Shown here: positions 31,093 to 42,120 of the stretch, piece after piece | Layout of the letters: each line of letters opens with the position of its first letter | Position numbering within the stretch: position 1 is the first letter of the stretch | Assembly: GCF_051020765.1 (NCBI RefSeq) | Contig: NC_134929.1 | Span: forward strand, 4,614,786-4,678,785 | DNA: 64,000 nt | From: Lasioglossum baleicum | Taxonomy: Eukaryota; Arthropoda; Insecta; Hymenoptera; Halictidae | Reading direction: 5' to 3' | Notes under the pieces: model-generated | What the model was told of the DNA's origin: nothing | Databases searched by the model: none | The model's input: the letters and a program-made list of their open reading frames with translations, nothing else | Program-made: the position numbers and the translations under genes

Positions 31093-31945
31093 ATATTTCA
31101 GATTTTTTTCAGAATTTTTTGCTAATTATTAATAGTTGAAAATAATTAATTAATTTTTTGGGAATTTTTTTCGCTATCTTCCCCTGGGTTGACACCTACA
31201 AAAAAATTCTAAAATATTGCTATGATTCTATCCTATTTTGTAAAAAATTTTCAAAAGTGTCCGTTTGGTGGAACAGTGTCAAAAAAAATAAAGTATGCCG
31301 GCGAACGCTCGGTTTGATCAGTAACGGCGCAGCGGCCGAGTCCCCTTGCGGTGGCTAGTGACGGGAACGAACGAGAAGTCGGCGCGTGTACGGGAAAGCT
31401 GATACATGTAAAAATGCGACTAAATCTTCTAATATATGATTACAGTTGGAAGTCTAAACAATTATATTTTAGGAAATAGCTTACATTGAAGAAGAAAAAT
31501 ACGTGTAAAGCTAGTTTGTTGCTGTCAAGTAACAGAAAGAAGAAGTTTCTCACAAGAATGTTGTATGGTCACGGTGTTAGAGGCTCTGCTCGATGCTACA
31601 TATAAATATATAAGACCGAACTGACCGAACACAATACAGAATACAGAATACAGAATGATAGAACCGAAATGCGGAACCGAAATCCAGAATCGAAATCCAG
31701 AACCGAAAAATAACAGTTACAGAACCGAAATAATATCGGTTCTCCAGAACCGTAACCGTAACCGATATAAGCCAGAACTGATATTCGCGTAACAGTTATA
31801 ACATCATTTCGGTTCTTCATAACTGTTTCGATCAGAACCGATACATAACAGTTTGAAACTGTTATTTCCAGAACCGTTTCAGTCCCTGGTTTTAATTATT
31901 ACTGGTTAATAATTAGCAAAAAATTCTGAAAAAAATCTGAAATAT
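31093..31945. repeat. 40-bp perfect inverted repeat enclosing about 770 bp
   Basis: 31093-31132 (starting ATATTTCAGATTTTTTTC) is the exact reverse complement of 31906-31945. The interior includes a cluster of GAACCGAAA-like words (31655-31880) and a GC-rich patch near 31320. No transposase and no clear target duplication were seen; a MITE is the likeliest reading. Confidence 0.65.
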
Positions 31946-32330
31946 AGAGTGTATCTATATCTTTTGTTTGCCGTTTATCCCATGTCGATATCTTTTCTCG
32001 TTTTAGAGCAAATTGCAATTAAGTGCGGGGGAGTTTACCTCAATATCACCCCTATCGGTAGGGGTAGACATTTGAAATTTTACACAATGTTTTTTTAGAC
32101 ATAAAGCGACGTTTTAAGACAGGAATCAGGAAAATCGGAGCGGGGGCCGCTGGCCCATGCTTATCCGGCTAGACCCTTTCTATCAATATGCTTCAATATA
32201 TTGATCAATGCGTTTGAACTTCTTCTAAACGGTCAATATGCTCTTTCAATGCGCCTCGTCAATATTATTGATGGGCGTATTGACAATGTTATTGAACGTC
32301 TAGGGGCCGTTTAATAGTATAAGTACTCCA
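31946..32330. other. Spacer, nothing recognised
   Basis: No gene or repeat unit was identified. Confidence 0.45.
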
Positions 32331-32960
32331 TTGCCTGCAAAATTAGATTACACTGCCTTAGATTCGAATGAGTATTTTGATACGCCATGCAGAAACCTTA
32401 TTGGCTGCTTAATGTATGCCATGTTATGCACGCGACCTGATTTATGTTTTGCTGTGAATTTGCTTAGCAGATATCGAAATAAGAATAATAAGGAACTATG
32501 GCAGAATCTAAAGAAAGTCTTAAGATATATGTGAAAGGATCGTTGAAATACCGTTTTATTTACAAAAGAAACGTTTACAAAAACATATTGACTGGTTACG
32601 TAGATTCTGATTAGACAGGCAATGAAATCGACAGAAAGAGTACGACGGGATATATTTTTAAAATGTTTGAAATAAATACAATCTGTTAGAATACAAAGAA
32701 ACAGAACTCAGTTGCAACTTCCTCAACTGAAGCTGAATATATGGCATTATACATATGAAGGGATTAAAGAAGCTTGCTGGCTAAGATCCTTGTTATCGAG
32801 CATAAAAATAGATATAAAGGAACCAATAACTATTTTCGAGGATAATAATGGTTGCATAGCTATAGGAAATAATCCAACAGATCATAAGCGATCGAAACAA
32901 ATCGACGTTAAGGGTGTTCTGGAGGTATATAAAAACGCAACAAAATTTTTGAAAATTTGA
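32331..32960 (+). pseudogene. Copia RT/RNase H fragment, decayed
   Basis: Broken frames encode the end of a Copia reverse transcriptase (LIGCLMYAMLCTRPDLCFAV) and RNase H (the YVD-SD segment, SSTEAEYMA, EACWLRSLLSS, EDNNGCIAIGNNP, HKRSKQID). At least three stops or frameshifts lie between the blocks. There are no LTRs nearby, so this is an old fragment. It is not close to the intact Copia element at 35817. Confidence 0.85.
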
Positions 32961-33302
32961 CAAGATATAATTCTTACTAAATTAATGCAATTACCAAAGT
33001 TTGGGTTCGATTCACTGCACCGTTTAAGAATTATAGCAACTTAAAGTTTGCACATTTTAAAACGCCTTCTTATGGAGAATTCATAAAATTCCACTTGAAA
33101 CCCTATTTAAACCTTGAAAAAACGCAACAAGAAACTCCATTTTTTTTATATGTAGTAAAAATTATGTAATTAATTATGTTCAAAATTTATTAGGATTTAC
33201 TAAACAGTTACAGAGCAAAAAAAATATAAACTGGTACAAAACGTCAAATTTATCGTGTTGTTTTCCGACAACTGAGCCGTTAATGTTTTTGACACGGATG
33301 CG
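32961..33302. other. Spacer, nothing recognised
   Basis: AT-rich sequence without a recognisable feature. Confidence 0.45.
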
Positions 33303-33592
33303 TGTTCACTGATCCTTAAATTCGTATGTAATTCGCGCTTTGATTCGGTCGTATATATCCTCCGGAGGAGGTGTTATCAGCAGTATGTCGTTGACCGTGA
33401 TTAGGACATCGAATTCCAACGCCACCACCACTAAGTCAGCCATCATATTTTTGTTCGAAACCTTACTGCGGACAAGGATCCCTCGACAATAGCGAACCAT
33501 AGCGCCGGATCTTGTTTGTAGAAAACGGGCAGCGGTGGTTGCCACAACGCCTCATGGATTTCACCCTGAGTGAGCGACGCGGGGGCACCCAT
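33303..33592 (-). pseudogene. Gypsy-type gag fragment, frameshifted
   Basis: On the minus strand an ATG at 33592 opens into PPLPVFYKQDPALWFAIVEG, the PFW..DP..WF..VE signature of one common insect Gypsy Gag type. After a frameshift near 33440 the product continues VNDILLITPPPEDIYDRIK, the matching 'PP..YD.LK' block. It ends at a stop at 33303. The rest of the element was not found. Confidence 0.75.
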
Positions 33593-34779
33593 TCTGCACG
33601 ATTTCGCGAACAACCGTGTGTCGGACCGGACGGGAATTATTTGTAATTACTATTTTTAAAACTGTTTTCTATATAATTCTATATAATTAATTATTCCTAT
33701 AATAATTTAATAACGCAAACTCTATGCGAACGCGCGCAGCGAATATGAACTACCCTGTATCGTAGCTGTCACGCGTATCGGCGGGAGGGGGGAATCGACA
33801 CAGAGCACGCTATAGAGAACTCTTTGTAATATGTAAACAGCTAAGTAATCGAGCAACATAACTTTGTTGTCGGAACGTGACATTCAACGCGATTACGCGA
33901 GACGCTATTCGCGTGTTTCAAGAGTCACTGGTTTACGTACCGAAAGACGGCAGAAACACCTCCTCGCGAAGGTCACGATTACGGTTGAATCAACCAAGAC
34001 ACGATCGTGGCTTCGTCGATATTTTCGCAACGAGGTACCGCACATATATCATGAACATTTACAATAATGACGCGAATTTTTGTATAGACAGAATCATACC
34101 TGTTGGCGCATGCATAGCTGGAACGAGCGCAAAACCGGCAACACGCTGATATACGTCAAGACGCCGGTGGTCGGTGGCTTCTCATGCACGTGGTGGTCAC
34201 TTGATACAGGAACTTGGTAAAAACGCCAGAGGTCGATGGCTTCACGCAATCAGCGGCACACCAGCGAGCTCGTCCTCTGGAAACGTCCAGGATAGAATAC
34301 TCTTCCTCTGGTTTATTTAGTCTCCGTGTAAACGTGCAACGGCTTCCGGGCACGTGCAGCGTAGTTTTTGATTTTGAGATCACGTCACTTGTAGGTTAAA
34401 GAATCCCGCGAATTAAAACAGACCCAGACAACCAGGGCTGCACCGGGCAGCAATGTCGCGTTTTGGATCCCTGCTGCCGCGAGGCTGCACGGAAAACGGT
34501 GGGGGATTTTGCCTCACCGTAAGAGGGCAACACAGTCGCGCCAATGTTTCGAATGCCGTACGCAGCGCCATACAGGCACGTACAGGCCTTGTACTAGGGA
34601 GCAGGGGGTCTCTCGCCCCGGTAAGGTGATACAGAGCTGGTCGCGCTGATGTGGATCTTCCACATTAAGATGTCGGTAAAGTAAATGTCTATTGTACAAA
34701 TGTGTAGCAGCAGCAGCAGCAGTCTTTCTTTTTACTGACAAAAATTAATATTTTTATTTAAATTACATACTACATACTA
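33593..34779. other. Unidentified, mixed composition
   Basis: Several short frames (34156-34383 and 34514-34741 minus, 33864-34149 plus) show no recognisable domain. A short (CAG)n lies at 34707-34724. Part of this may belong to the element whose gag lies at 33303-33592. Confidence 0.4.
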
Positions 34780-34967
34780 TCAGGTCGTTCGGAAAGTAAT
34801 TTTGTTTATCGTGTAGGGATGGCAATGCTTCCGTTTGTCATTACTAGACTGCGGATCTTTCTGCAAAATAAAAAATGTCAGCGTCGATTACAGGAAATAG
34901 AAACTAAATTGAATTGAATTATTTCTTCAGCAAAGGAGAAAACGAAATGACTTTCCGAACGAGCTAA
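34780..34967. mobile_element. Mariner-type MITE
   Basis: The 188-bp element has imperfect terminal inverted repeats of about 32 bp (TCAGGTCGTTCGGAAAGT and the complement of ACTTTCCGAACGAGCTAA) between TA dinucleotides (34778-34779 and 34968-34969). Its interior contains a roughly 70-bp module (TAGACTGCGGATCTTT onward) that also forms the left part of the MITE at 45465. Confidence 0.8.
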
Positions 34968-34969
34968 TA

Positions 34970-35330
34970 CATTAACATATTACAATAGGAGAGCTGCATA
35001 AAGTCTAAATAAAATCAATCTCATCATTTTCATACAAAGAAACATTTACCAGTTACTTTTAAGGTTCGGTAGGTGTAGAGGGTTGAAACGTCTTCGTGCA
35101 AAAAAAATGTGTCGTAGAAGGGAAAAGAAACTTAATTTATAATTTTCGGCTCGAGCGCGTTTCCAGTTACCCGAGTGCATCGGGCTGCCCGGGAGTGTCT
35201 CGATCTCGTCGGGCGGGTTCGGAAAGAATCGGACAAGTTCGGGCGAGCGAGTTTTCGCGCTACTCGAGATTCAATTCTGCGTTCGCACGAACTTGTCCGC
35301 TTCTGTCTGACGTCTGAACGCGCTCGACGA
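34970..35330. other. Spacer before the hAT element
   Basis: A GC-rich patch contains partly inverted GGACAAGTTCG/CGAACTTGTCC words (35229 and 35286). No gene was recognised. Confidence 0.5.
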
Positions 35331-35816
35331 AGTCGAGCCAGTGATGCCAGAATCGGGGACGCGAGGACGCTTCCCCTCCAGCACAGGTTCCCCCTCTCTG
35401 ACGGACCGTCCTCGCCGTAGCTTCTGCTGCGCACGCGCTACACACGAACGTACTTCTACTCTGCCCGTGTGATTGCATGCTCGATTGCACGCGCGCTACA
35501 CAAACAAGCGTACCTCTACCATGTCCGTGTGACTACCTGCTCGACCGAACGCGTCGGCGACGCGTTCCTTCGATTTTCACCAATTTTCATGTTGCCGAAG
35601 TTTCGGAAGCACGAGTCGGAAAGTCGGGATCTGGAGACGGCGCGCATTTGAATCCCGGGACGGCGCGGTGCACATTTTGCTATAACTTTTGATCTAAAAA
35701 AGATATCGAAGCGAAATTTGGACTAAATTTTTTTTTTAAAAACCGGGTTTAATGGTTAATCCTAAAATATGTTTTGTATTTCTTAAAAAATTTTTCTCGT
35801 TGATTTTTAAAGTTAA

Positions 35817-36040
35817 TGTAGGTTAATTGATTTTATGCGCAGCTTATTAACTGCACTCGCATTCAATAAATACACAAGAACAGTTACTTTAACTGATATA
35901 CTATATTTATTATATACTCAATCAATCAGGTAACACTTTCAACAATAGTGGCGGTTAGACACAGACTGACTACATGCATCGTAAAACGATCCCGACAGAA
36001 CTGACGCAAGAGGGCGCATTGAATCTATAAATTTCCAACA
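35817..36040 (-). repeat. Copia 3' LTR
   Basis: 224 bp, identical by eye to the copy at 40240-40463. On the minus strand it is preceded by the purine-rich tract TTGAGGGGGGCTT (36041-36053). Confidence 0.95.
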
Positions 36041-36082
36041 AAGCCCCCCTCAATGTGTACTCTTGAATTAAATATCCTCGAC

Positions 36083-39000
36083 CTAATTTTTCTTTTTATT
36101 CAACCCCAGTCCCTCCAAACTAACTTCATGTTTGGCTTTTGTCAAAGCTTTTGTTAATCCGTCTGCAATCATTTTCGCAGTTGGTATATATTTAAGACTA
36201 AATTTATCTTCTTTCAAAGCATCTCTAATAAAGTGACATCTTATGTCTATATGTTTCGACCTGGCATGAAAAACATTATTATTTGCGAGCATTTGTGCAC
36301 CCTGGTTATCGTTAAATATTACAGCTCTAATTTTAAATCCAAGCTCCTCAAGAAGCTTTTGGAGGTAGATTGCTTCTTTCGCTCCTTCTGCGATGGCCAT
36401 ATACTCTGCCTCGGTCGAAGATAGGGCTACTGTCCTCTGTTTCTGCGACTTCCATGATACCGCAGCTCCGCTCATTATGAAAGCGTATCCTGTATACGAC
36501 CTTCGATCTATAGTACAGGCTCCCCAGTCTGCATCAACGTATCCATGTAACTCTTGATTCGTTTTCCTGAAATCTAAAGTAATATTAATAGAACCTTTAA
36601 GGTACCGCAGTACCCTTTTTGCAGCTACCCAATGACATCTCTGATGACCATCCAAGAATTGGGATAAATATACCACAGCTCTCATTATGTCAGGTCTCGT
36701 TCCAATTGCTAGATACATTAATGACCCAACCAAATTTCTGAATGGTTCATCTCCTGTCTTCTCCTTCTCATTTCCATTTTCTTTGGATAGATTTAGATTA
36801 ACTTCCAAAGGAGTGTCTACAGGTTTAGCCTCTTGCATTCCGAACCGCTCCAATATTTCGTCCACATATTTTCGTTGCGACAACTTGATTTCTTCTTTAC
36901 CTTGGTGTATTTCTATACCCAGGCAATATTGTGCTGGTCCTAGGTCTCTAACCTCGAATGCATTCATCAGAAAATTCTTCAGCCTTGTTATTTCACTTAA
37001 TTCTTCTGATCCTATCAATAGGTCGTCGACATATACTACTACTATCATAATCTTATTGGTTTTGAGTTTCATGTGATATACACATGGATCAGATCTCGTT
37101 GGTTGTAATCCAAATTCGAATAATTTTTCATTTAATCTTGTGTTCCACTGTCTCCCGGCTTGTTTCAGCCCGTAGAGAGCACGATTTAATTTACACACTT
37201 TGTTTCCTTGTTGCATCTTATGCTTCATATCTTCAGCTTGCTTTCCTATTTTGCTTCTGCTGCCTTCTACCTTTATTATCTCATTCAAAATTTCTTTAAG
37301 ATTTTTAGGTATCTCCATGAACACATCCTCTTCTAAATTACCATTCAAGAATGCTGCTGTTATATCTAATTGGTGTATTTTTAGGTTATACTGCACAGCC
37401 AGCGCCATTAATAATCTCACTGAGTCCAAACGTGCAACCGGTGAGAATGTTTGGTTGAAATCAACTCCCTGACGCTGACTATAACCCTTTGCAACCAGTC
37501 TCGCCTTTCTTCGTTCAAGGGTTCCATCTGAATTCAATTTATTTGTTAGTACAAGCTTACATCCGACAACATTTTTGTTCTCTGGTCTATTGATTATATT
37601 CCATGTGTTATTCCTTAACAGAGATTTAAATTCTGTATTAACAGCTGTTTGCCATTCCTTCTTATCTTGGCTGTTAATTGCTTCTTCGAAAGAAATTTCA
37701 ATAGTGTTTGCACTTTCTTGCTCAAACACATCATCTTCAACCTCGTCAACTTGAACATCTTCGATTTCTTCATTAGTTAAACTTTGAGTTCTATATATTT
37801 TCCTTGGTCGTCCCGGTCGACCCGTTTTAAGAAAAGTCGGACGTCCAGGCAAGCGTTTTGGTTTATTATTTTCCCTTGTACAGGCATCATTTAATATTCC
37901 TGTTTGCAAATCATCTTGATTTTTATTTACACTTATTTCAGTGTCATTATTATTTTCATCTCTCTCTTGCTCAACTATTATGTTTTGATCTTCTGGTTGC
38001 ATCATCTTATTTTCTTCAAATTTCTTCTCCATGAATTTTACATCTCTGGATATAACTATTTTTCTATCTTGATGTATCCACGTTCTATATCCTTTATTTT
38101 GGTTTGAATAACCAACAAATACTCCTTCTTTTGACTTCTCGTCGAACTTTCCCCTTTTTGTTTTGTCTAGAACAAACACTTTAGTTCCAAAAATTTTTAA
38201 ATGTTTTAAATTTGGTATTCTCCCTGTCCATTTTTCATATGGCGTTCTTCCTTCTAAACTCTTTGTTGGACTCCTATTCTTTATATAATTTGCAGTCATT
38301 AATGCCTCGCCCCAAAACGATGACTCTAGTTTCGACTGTATGAGCATACACCGTGCCGCCTCTACCAGGGTTCGGTTCTTCCTTTCTGCAACCCCATTTT
38401 GTTGCGGCGTGTATACTGTTGTCAGTCTTCTTCTAATTCCATTTACTTCTAGATACTTGTCGAATTCTATATTGCAATATTCAAGTCCGTTGTCAGACTG
38501 AATGCTTTTTATTCTTTGTCCTGTATAGTTTTCGACCATGTTTTTATATTTCTTGAAAACTTCTAGAACCTCACTCTTTTTCTTTAAAAGATACACTTCG
38601 CACCATCTGGAATGATCATCTATAAAAGTTGTAAAGTACCTTGCTCCACCTTTTGTTTCAGTTTTAATCGGACCACATATATCTGTGTGTATTATTTCTA
38701 ATAGCGTAGAACATGGTTTTCTATGGTTACGGAAGGGCTCAACATGTTGTTTCCCTAACGCACAAATATCACATTTTTCAAAACTTGAATTCATCATTCC
38801 AGAATCTAGTCCAACTGCTGACTTATTTTTTATCATTCCAATTAAATCAGTTTTGTTTAAATGAGCCATTCGCTCATGCCATAAGTTGATCTGATTGTTC
38901 TCTTCTGATATTTTATTTGCGTAACAATCAGGTTCTTTTACATAATACAAATTTCCAACTCGTTCAGCTATCATTTTTACTACATTATTTGAATCTTTTA

Positions 39001-40174
39001 TTAATGCCACATCTTTCTTAAAAATTATAACATTGCCTCTATCCGTTATTTTTGCAACTGACATTAAATTGTTTCGTAAATCTGGCACGAATAAAGTATT
39101 TTGTAAGTTGACTGACCTTTCACTTTTTCCATCCGATATGGTCATATTTACATTTCCTTTCGCCTCGACTTCAGTGCATCCATTATTCGCCAGATTCAGT
39201 CTCTGATTATTTATTTTAACCATATCTTGAAATTTGTCTTTGTCCTTACATAAGTGAGTCGTACACCCACTATCCAGGCACCACTTGCTACCTGTACTGC
39301 TTTCGCTTATCTGCAACCCGCCTTCCTCGCTGCTTAGGCGTGCATAATATACATCATCAATTGCATTTGCCTTATGCTTAATATTGTCCAATTTTGTGTA
39401 GCAGTTTTGAGCCTTGTGTCCCTTCTTATTACACCTATAGCATGTAATATCATACTTATTTTTATGTAAGTCTTTATATTCTCTCACCTGAGTATTCAGT
39501 CTTGACATGAATTTATTTGGATTTTTGCTGCACGATGCGACCATTGCACCAGAATCATCCCCTGATTTTTGTTTCCTTGCGTTACTTTCTTCTATAATTT
39601 TCACCTTCAGTGACTCCACGTCTGGAAGATTGTCCCTCGACTCTATTGCACAACGAAAATTTTCGAAGCTCTCCGGTAGGCTATATAACAACATAATTGC
39701 AAGTAAATCGGCATTAATTTCTATATCCATTGCTGCCAATTTGTCTACTGCGTCACAAAACTTTTTCATGTGCTCACGGACATCTTCTCCCTTCTTCATA
39801 CGTTGCAAGGTCAATTGTTTTAGCAACGTGGCTTTTCTCGCAGGCCCTTTCGACGCAAAAATCGCTTCCAATCTGTTCCATACTTCTCGCGAAGTTTCAC
39901 AACCCCTTACCTGTTTTAATTCTGCAGGGCTTATACTCAAAATTAGGTCGGATTTAGCCTTTTTATCTTCTTTTACCCATGTCTGTATTGAAGCTTCCCT
40001 CGCTGCTCTTGCGGCATCATCGGCTCCTCCGCCTGGCTCAGGTTTTAATTTTTCTCCGCTCACATATTGCCATAAATCTCCCTTCGTTAATAGGGCTTCC
40101 ACCTGCATTCTCCATGTCTCATAATTATCTTTCGTAAGTAATTCGATCCGCGTCGAATTTATGGTGTTTGCCAT
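36083..40174 (-). CDS. Copia Gag-Pol polyprotein
   Basis: One uninterrupted 1363-residue frame starts at the ATG at 40174. In order: Gag region (DNYETWRMQVEALL), CCHC knuckle CYRCNKKGHKAQNC (about residue 247), aspartic protease (CLDSGCTTH, about 300), GAG-pre-integrase zinc region (HERMAHLNK ... CDICALGK), integrase core (HTDICGP, SDNGLEY, QQNGVAERKNR), reverse transcriptase (RKARLVAKGYSQ, YGLKQAGRQW, YVDDLLIGS) and RNase H (DADWGACTIDRR, LSSTEAEYMA). Between integrase and RT, at about residue 780, sit two GRP-type AT-hook-like motifs (PGRPTF, RPGRPRK). All key residues are present. With identical LTRs this copy is probably able to transpose or was very recently. Confidence 0.96.
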   Translation of the reverse strand: MANTINSTRIELLTKDNYETWRMQVEALLTKGDLWQYVSGEKLKPEPGGGADDAARAAREASIQTWVKEDKKAKSDLILSISPAELKQVRGCETSREVWNRLEAIFASKGPARKATLLKQLTLQRMKKGEDVREHMKKFCDAVDKLAAMDIEINADLLAIMLLYSLPESFENFRCAIESRDNLPDVESLKVKIIEESNARKQKSGDDSGAMVASCSKNPNKFMSRLNTQVREYKDLHKNKYDITCYRCNKKGHKAQNCYTKLDNIKHKANAIDDVYYARLSSEEGGLQISESSTGSKWCLDSGCTTHLCKDKDKFQDMVKINNQRLNLANNGCTEVEAKGNVNMTISDGKSERSVNLQNTLFVPDLRNNLMSVAKITDRGNVIIFKKDVALIKDSNNVVKMIAERVGNLYYVKEPDCYANKISEENNQINLWHERMAHLNKTDLIGMIKNKSAVGLDSGMMNSSFEKCDICALGKQHVEPFRNHRKPCSTLLEIIHTDICGPIKTETKGGARYFTTFIDDHSRWCEVYLLKKKSEVLEVFKKYKNMVENYTGQRIKSIQSDNGLEYCNIEFDKYLEVNGIRRRLTTVYTPQQNGVAERKNRTLVEAARCMLIQSKLESSFWGEALMTANYIKNRSPTKSLEGRTPYEKWTGRIPNLKHLKIFGTKVFVLDKTKRGKFDEKSKEGVFVGYSNQNKGYRTWIHQDRKIVISRDVKFMEKKFEENKMMQPEDQNIIVEQERDENNNDTEISVNKNQDDLQTGILNDACTRENNKPKRLPGRPTFLKTGRPGRPRKIYRTQSLTNEEIEDVQVDEVEDDVFEQESANTIEISFEEAINSQDKKEWQTAVNTEFKSLLRNNTWNIINRPENKNVVGCKLVLTNKLNSDGTLERRKARLVAKGYSQRQGVDFNQTFSPVARLDSVRLLMALAVQYNLKIHQLDITAAFLNGNLEEDVFMEIPKNLKEILNEIIKVEGSRSKIGKQAEDMKHKMQQGNKVCKLNRALYGLKQAGRQWNTRLNEKLFEFGLQPTRSDPCVYHMKLKTNKIMIVVVYVDDLLIGSEELSEITRLKNFLMNAFEVRDLGPAQYCLGIEIHQGKEEIKLSQRKYVDEILERFGMQEAKPVDTPLEVNLNLSKENGNEKEKTGDEPFRNLVGSLMYLAIGTRPDIMRAVVYLSQFLDGHQRCHWVAAKRVLRYLKGSINITLDFRKTNQELHGYVDADWGACTIDRRSYTGYAFIMSGAAVSWKSQKQRTVALSSTEAEYMAIAEGAKEAIYLQKLLEELGFKIRAVIFNDNQGAQMLANNNVFHARSKHIDIRCHFIRDALKEDKFSLKYIPTAKMIADGLTKALTKAKHEVSLEGLGLNKKKN

Positions 40175-40223
40175 TTTTCACGAGACACGTGCCTTTTATA
40201 ACCTCAAAAATCACACGTGGTAC

Positions 40224-40237
40224 CTGGGCCCATAACC
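40224..40237 (-). promoter_or_regulatory. Copia primer binding site (initiator tRNA-Met half)
   Basis: Two bases inside the 5' LTR the minus strand reads GGTTATGGGCCCAG, complementary to the anticodon region of initiator tRNA-Met. Copia elements are known to use a cleaved 5' half of this tRNA as primer. Confidence 0.92.
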
Positions 40238-40239
40238 TT

Positions 40240-40463
40240 TGTAGGTTAATTGATTTTATGCGCAGCTTATTAACTGCACTCGCATTCAATAAATACACAA
40301 GAACAGTTACTTTAACTGATATACTATATTTATTATATACTCAATCAATCAGGTAACACTTTCAACAATAGTGGCGGTTAGACACAGACTGACTACATGC
40401 ATCGTAAAACGATCCCGACAGAACTGACGCAAGAGGGCGCATTGAATCTATAAATTTCCAACA
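40240..40463 (-). repeat. Copia 5' LTR
   Basis: 224 bp, no differences seen from the 3' LTR. Confidence 0.95.
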
Positions 40464-41775
40464 GTTAAGGTAGTCCAGAAGGCCCCCAACACAAATTGAT
40501 TTTTAGTCGAACCATGCTCAATAAACAATTACGAAAAAATTTATAAATATTAATTAAAATTAAATAAAAATTAAAATATTATAAATTATGCAGACATGTT
40601 TAAAAAAATTGAAAATCTCGAAACATTCGAAGAAAATGCATATTTCGTATTGAACTTTTCGAGATACCAGTTTTATAAAAATTCATTAGTCCGATAATAT
40701 TGAAACAATTGTCCTTAATTTTTCTCAGAATTTTTTATAAATTGTATCGTTGTTAAAAAATCAAAATCAATTTTTTCGATATTTCTTTGTTGATGTATTA
40801 TGTAATACTGAATATTTTTATAATCAGAAAAATAATGTACAGACTTGATAATGCAATATAAAATATTTTATTTACGTTATATTTCAATATACATATGTGC
40901 ATCACTCCTAACAATTTTGGTAATCACATAATTATTGTAACGACATTTTACATATATCAGGTCGTTAAGTATGAAACTAGACAAATAAAACACAAATTTC
41001 AAACACATTTGTCAAGTTTCATACATCTCCGGTTACGAAAATCGATTTTAAATGGTCCCTGCCTTTCTGTAACATAACAAAAAAAAAAATAATTAGTTAA
41101 AGTCATGATTGCAAAGTATAGAATAAAATATTAATGTATAACTTTATAGTATAGTTTATACTTATCTTTTCTTTGAAGTCATTCACTTGAATCTGCTAAT
41201 ATTGATTTTACGTTGTCCAGAAAGTCCACTCCAGCTGACACACACGCGATTTTGAATGGGCCTCTGCCTTTCTATAGCATAAAAAACACATAGTTAAAGT
41301 TATAATTATACAAAGTACAGAATGAAATATTAATGTAATCATATACTTATCTTTTTTCTTTCAAGTCATTCTTGAATCTGCTAATATTGATTTTACGTTA
41401 CCGCGATTTTAAATGGTCCTCTGTCTTTCTACAACATAAAAAAACACATAGTTAAAGTTATAAGTACAAAGTACTTACAGAATGAAATATTAATGTAACG
41501 ATACACTTCGCTTTTCTTTGAAGTCATTCTTGAATCTGCTATTTCATTACCGCTGACACCCACGCGTTGCTATATTCAAAGAAAAAGTAGACCTAATTAA
41601 AATCGTAATTCTAATTGCAATCTTGTAGGATTCAATATAAATAGTAACGTATACTTATCTTTTTTCATCGATGAATATGGTCACTCACTAAAATAAATTC
41701 CTAATAAGATAAAAAAATGTTAAAAACCCATTAAAAAGTATTAAAAACGCGACAAAGAAACTGGAGGCTGTTTAC

Positions 41776-41778
<3 letters not shown>

Positions 41779-41827
<49 letters not shown>

Positions 41828-41828
41828 G
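41779..41828. repeat. (TAA)n microsatellite
   Basis: Near-perfect TAA repeats run for about 50 bp. The mirrored site in the right arm (about 43614-43631) has only about 17 bp, so the two arms differ in length here. Confidence 0.9.
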
Positions 41829-42120
41829 TATTTTATTTCCCATTTCGGGGTACAAACGCGGACCTCCGCTCCGCTTACAAACTTCACCTTCCTTATCTCT
41901 TCATTCTTAACTTAAATTTACACTTAAACGCGAGAGAGAGAGAGAGAGCACACCGTTCACTCATTCCTCACACATTCTTCTTGACTCATTCACACACTCT
42001 GGACCCCCGGTTCCGCTGGTCATCCTTTCTCTCATCTCTTCCACTCTCTTCATCCATACTGGAGGCTGTTTACTATATGAACTAAACTATCGAACGATTA
42101 ACGAAGAAAACACGACCTCA

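Larger units (their letters stand above)
35817..40463 (-). mobile_element. Complete Copia-type retrotransposon
   Basis: The 4647-bp element has two identical-looking 224-bp LTRs (TGTTGG...CCTACA on its own strand) and a perfect 5-bp duplication GTTAA (35812-35816 and 40464-40468). It holds an initiator-tRNA-Met primer site, one intact gag-pol frame and a polypurine tract. The mirrored hAT arm at 44935-44950 keeps the uninterrupted site ACCTTAACTTT, so the insertion came after the arms formed. Confidence 0.97.
35339..41982 (+). repeat. Left arm of the hAT inverted repeat (split by Copia)
   Basis: The arm runs from CAGTGATGCC to ...CACATTCTTCTT and is interrupted at 35817-40468 by the Copia element and its duplicated GTTAA. 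It includes (TAA)n at about 41779-41828 and (GA)n near 41935-41948. Inside, three roughly 100-bp units with TTCTTTGAAGTCATTC and TGAATCTGCTA words (about 41170-41550) form a diverged tandem repeat that is mirrored in the other arm. Confidence 0.9.

Noticed and set aside
40970..41026. Small inverted repeat GTATGAAACT...AGTTTCATAC with a mariner-like CAGGTCGTT word
   Set aside because: It lies inside both hAT arms, and no matching second terminus was found to call a separate MITE.
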